Shown piece after piece: positions 39,394 through 42,313 of a DNA stretch of 42,313 nt. A program made the position numbers and the translations under genes. The DNA is from an uncultured Clostridia bacterium (GTDB taxonomy: Bacteria; Bacillota; Clostridia; TANB77; CAG-508): positions 1 through 42,313 of the forward strand of contig CANRKF010000008.1 in NCBI GenBank assembly GCA_947631145.1, read 5' to 3'. Each line of letters starts with the position of its first letter. The stretch's first letter is position 1. The notes under the pieces are model-generated. The model made no database searches. It was not told the DNA's origin and worked only from the letters and a program-made list of their open reading frames with translations.

Positions 39394-39654
39394 ATGATTA
39401 TGCCTATCGTCATGAAAGAAGAACTTCGTACCCAGATTGACCATGAGCTGAAAAGCTATGGTCTCAAGATCGCCGGTTCTCAATGGATACCCACCAATTG
39501 CTGGTGGGTATCCATTGAGAACCGGTACGGTTCCTACAACCGGCGCAATGTCGCCGACATGTTGATGTCCATTTTGGACGTCGAAGAGATCGTTCTTGAC
39601 GGAACGATGTTCATCAGGAAGGACATTAAACCCCATCGCCGCATTTTAGCATAA
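39394..39654 (+). CDS. GC-rich 86-aa hypothetical protein with internal perfect inverted repeat
   Basis: SD gaaagggg; C/G-ending codons throughout, unlike flanks. Confidence 0.6.
   Translation: MIMPIVMKEELRTQIDHELKSYGLKIAGSQWIPTNCWWVSIENRYGSYNRRNVADMLMSILDVEEIVLDGTMFIRKDIKPHRRILA
39473..39525. repeat. 24-bp perfect inverted repeat, 5-nt loop
   Basis: CCGGTTCTCAATGGATACCCACCA-attgc-TGGTGGGTATCCATTGAGAACCGG. Confidence 0.98.
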
Positions 39655-39670
39655 ATGCGGTGAAACCAAA

Positions 39671-39701
39671 AGAGGCTATTACTTTCCTAAGTATAGCCTC
39701 C
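39671..39701 (+). terminator. hairpin downstream of GC-rich ORF
   Basis: GAGGCTAT-t-ACTT-tcct-AAGT-ATAGCCTC; weak T tract. Confidence 0.55.
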
Positions 39702-39779
39702 TTATTATGAAATTAAAAAGTTATTGGGTACCTATTCAAAACCTTTTATATAAAGTAATGAGCAAGGTCTTATTTTAGC

Positions 39780-41468
39780 CTAAAAATCCTTATTAGGTTT
39801 TACAATAACAGTTTTTTGATTAGTATAAATAACCATGCCATGCTTTGCAGACTTTGGCTTTTTTACATATTTTACTAAAGTATAATCAACTTGTGCATTA
39901 GAAGATTGAATAGCTTTACTATGATATGCAGCAATAGAAGCACATTTATTAATAGTTTCTTGAGAAGGAACTAAATTGTTTGTAACTAATATAACATGGC
40001 TTCCATGAATATCTTTAACGTGAAACCAGATATCATCTTTATTAGCAATTTTGAAAGTAAGCTCATCATTTTGCTTATTATTTTTCCCAACTAATACCTT
40101 AAAACCATCAATTTCATACACAATAGGTTCTACTAAAGTTCCTTTTTTACTTTTCTTTTTAACTTGCTTTTTACTATTTTGTTTTTGCTTAGAAGAAAAA
40201 GAATCTTGAATCTCATCATATATTTCATCTAAATCATTTATATTTTTACTAGCCTGAATTTCATAAACAATACTTTCTAAATAATCAATTTCCTTTTCAA
40301 GTTCTATTTTTTGTTCTCCAACAATGGAAAAAGTATTTTTTAGCTTATGATATTTCTTAAAATATTTTTTAGCATTATCAGCAGGTAAAATAGAAATATC
40401 TAAAGGAATATCAATTAATTCATTGTTATTATAATAATTTGTAAGTTCAATATGAGATAAATGCTCCTTAGGTATTTGATATAAAAAATTAGTAATTAAT
40501 TCTCCATATAGTTTATATTTATCTAAGTTTTGACATTCTTTTAATTTTTCATCAATTCCAGAAAGTTTTTTAGAAATTCTTTTTAATTTTGCAGAAATAA
40601 ACTGAAGCAATTGATTTCTATATGATAAAAACTGTTCTTGCCTTTTTTTATTACTATAATAATCATCTAAAAACAAATTAACTTGTAAAGGCTCTTTTGA
40701 ACTTTCACAAATTTGCAAAGTATAGTCATTTTCAAAAGTAATAGCTTCAGTGTTATTTTTTGTAATTTCATTTTGCAATTCTAAAATATATTTAGCAAGA
40801 ACATTATAATTATTTAAATTTAATGCATCATTTATATCAAGAAAATTTATTGCATTTATAACTAAGGTTTTACTAATACCAGTAAAGTTTTCTACAAAAA
40901 AATCACATAAGGAATTGAAGTTACTTAGCTTATTTTCTAAATTTTTATAATCTGAAATATTAACTTTATTAGATGCTGGTAAAATATATTGTACATGCGG
41001 AAAAATATTGCGGTAAGCACCATTTTCTATATAAAAATGTTTTAAAGAATCTATAATAATATTATTCGCATCTAAAAGTAATATATTACTATGTTTTCCC
41101 ATAAGTTCAACAATCAGCTTTTTAGCTTCAGGCTTATATTCATTATCACCATCAGATAAACTTATTACCAAAATTCTTTCATGATTTATTGTGCTAATAC
41201 CTGTAATTTTATAATTCATTAAATGCTTACGTAAAAGCATACAAAAATTAGGAGCAACCAAAGGGTTTTCCTTTTTAGAAGTAGTTAAATAAGCAGAATA
41301 AAAATTAGAAGAAGTATTTAAGCTTAGAGCATAAGTTAAATTATTTGAGTAAATACTTAAAATTACTTCATCTGAATTAGGCTGATAAATTTTTTGAATT
41401 TTTCCACCAATTAAACATGTATTTAATTCTGTTATAACAGCATTTAGTACAAAACCATCAAAAGCCAT
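39780..41468 (-). CDS. rqcH: NFACT/RqcH-family ribosome quality control protein (FbpA-like)
   Basis: MAFDGFVLNAVITELNTCLIGGKIQKIYQPNSDEVILSIY; DDIWFHVKDIHGSHVIL; HSKAIQSSNAQVDYTLVKYVKKPKSAKHGMVIYTNQKTVIVKP. Confidence 0.92.
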   Translation of the reverse strand: MAFDGFVLNAVITELNTCLIGGKIQKIYQPNSDEVILSIYSNNLTYALSLNTSSNFYSAYLTTSKKENPLVAPNFCMLLRKHLMNYKITGISTINHERILVISLSDGDNEYKPEAKKLIVELMGKHSNILLLDANNIIIDSLKHFYIENGAYRNIFPHVQYILPASNKVNISDYKNLENKLSNFNSLCDFFVENFTGISKTLVINAINFLDINDALNLNNYNVLAKYILELQNEITKNNTEAITFENDYTLQICESSKEPLQVNLFLDDYYSNKKRQEQFLSYRNQLLQFISAKLKRISKKLSGIDEKLKECQNLDKYKLYGELITNFLYQIPKEHLSHIELTNYYNNNELIDIPLDISILPADNAKKYFKKYHKLKNTFSIVGEQKIELEKEIDYLESIVYEIQASKNINDLDEIYDEIQDSFSSKQKQNSKKQVKKKSKKGTLVEPIVYEIDGFKVLVGKNNKQNDELTFKIANKDDIWFHVKDIHGSHVILVTNNLVPSQETINKCASIAAYHSKAIQSSNAQVDYTLVKYVKKPKSAKHGMVIYTNQKTVIVKPNKDF

Positions 41469-41699
41469 ATATAAATTAATCCTTGTAATTGTATTTAGGT
41501 TTTTATAAAGGAAATTACCTATAAACCTATAAAAATTAGCTAAAAGCAAGAAGTAATATAATAAATAACAGAAAAATAATAACATATTTCATATAAAATA
41601 TCAACTTTTTCTTTTGTTTCTATTGACAGAAAAATGTAGAGTATATATAATAAAAACAGTGCTTAAATAAATTATAAAAATATTAAATATTTAAAAAAT

Positions 41700-41775
41700 G
41701 CTTCTATAGCTCAGTAGGTAGAGCGCAGCCATGGTAAGGCTGAGGTCGCCGGTTCGATTCCGGCTGGAAGCTCCA
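41700..41775 (+). tRNA. tRNA-Thr (GGT)
   Basis: gcttcta...tggaagc acceptor, loop atGGTaa, T-arm ccggttcgattccgg, encoded CCA. Confidence 0.93.
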
Positions 41776-41785
41776 ATTAAAGACA

Positions 41786-41819
41786 ACTTACGAACTTATA
41801 AAGGTTTCGTAAGTTTTTT
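41786..41819 (+). terminator. terminator after tRNA-Thr(GGT)
   Basis: ACTTACGAA-N11-TTCGTAAGT then T run. Confidence 0.85.
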
Positions 41820-41858
41820 CGTTTTAGAAAAGATGAATCGAACTTAATAAAATTATTA

Positions 41859-41897
41859 AAAATGTTCTCTTAAATCAAAGAAAGGAGGACATTTTTT
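41859..41897 (+). promoter_or_regulatory. terminator-like hairpin containing the SD of the following ORF
   Basis: AAAATGTTCTC-loop-GAGGACATTTT-TT then ATG 41898. Confidence 0.6.
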
Positions 41898-42182
41898 ATG
41901 CTTGAATTTAAAGAAATGCAAGAACTAAAGCCAAATAACGAATTACTAGAACTTATTAAAAATTACACTTATACAACTAAAAACGGTAAAGAAAAGCATT
42001 TGTTATATACTAATCTACAATTTATCCAACCAACAGAATATATAATTACATATCCAATAAGTCTTAAAATTCTTGAATATAAAGTCAATGAAATAAGTAA
42101 TAAATCTTATTATATAAAAGAATACAATGAAAAATATAATTTAAAAGAAATAAAACAAATTCTTATAAAATTAAAAAATTAA
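41898..42182 (+). CDS. hypothetical protein, 94 aa
   Basis: Intact ORF with SD aaggagg inside hairpin. Confidence 0.5.
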   Translation: MLEFKEMQELKPNNELLELIKNYTYTTKNGKEKHLLYTNLQFIQPTEYIITYPISLKILEYKVNEISNKSYYIKEYNEKYNLKEIKQILIKLKN

Positions 42183-42270
42183 TCTTCTATTTTACAATTT
42201 AATAAAAAATTTTAAAATTTAGATTGCAAAATTGCATTTTAGTTAGGAAACATATAGAGGAGGTGATTTT

Positions 42271-42313
42271 ATGAGATGTGGAGTTTATGTAAGAGTTTCA
42301 ACAGATGACCAAA
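42271..42313 (+). CDS. serine recombinase (resolvase/invertase N-terminus), 3' partial
   Basis: MRCGVYVRVSTDDQ after SD gaggaggtgat; runs off the window. Confidence 0.85.
   Translation, partial: MRCGVYVRVSTDDQ

Overview
AT-rich (roughly 28-30% GC by eye) Clostridia-like chromosomal window. Recognisable housekeeping genes: rpmE, miaB, mutS, a P1B-type ATPase, uridine-kinase-like nucleoside kinase, RNHCP protein, U32 peptidase, cysE, ftsY, UPF0182, pgsA, ligA, rqcH and two tRNA-Thr genes. There is also a SipW/TasA-like surface cluster and a glucosaminidase/SH3/dockerin protein. The accessory content centres on three FGE-sulfatase/C-type-lectin-fold surface proteins, two of them with a prepilin-like N-terminus. 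Those two end in equal-length 135-bp blocks whose differences fall mostly at codon positions 1 and 2 with a fixed third base, inside conserved blocks. That is the pattern of diversity-generating retroelement (DGR) variable regions, but no reverse transcriptase or template repeat is visible here. Copy 1 is preceded by a perfect (AG)15 tract that puts the SD-equipped ATG out of frame, so it looks phase-variable and OFF. Copy 2 sits behind a consensus promoter bracketed by two ATTCGG-N6-CCGAAT-type operators next to a divergent XRE regulator. Each is followed by a related hairpin region and an Rpn-family gene or remnant. The intact Rpn gene has an internal SD+ATG that could make an RpnS-like C-terminal protein. 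Other unusual items: a 24-bp perfect inverted repeat inside a GC-rich small ORF, a GC-rich Cys-rich mini-ORF, a truncated 5S-rRNA-like element, three start codons placed directly after terminator-like hairpins that contain the SD, a REP/MITE-like palindrome, several intergenic tandem repeats, and a serine recombinase start at the right edge. All calls are by eye; no database search or folding program was run.
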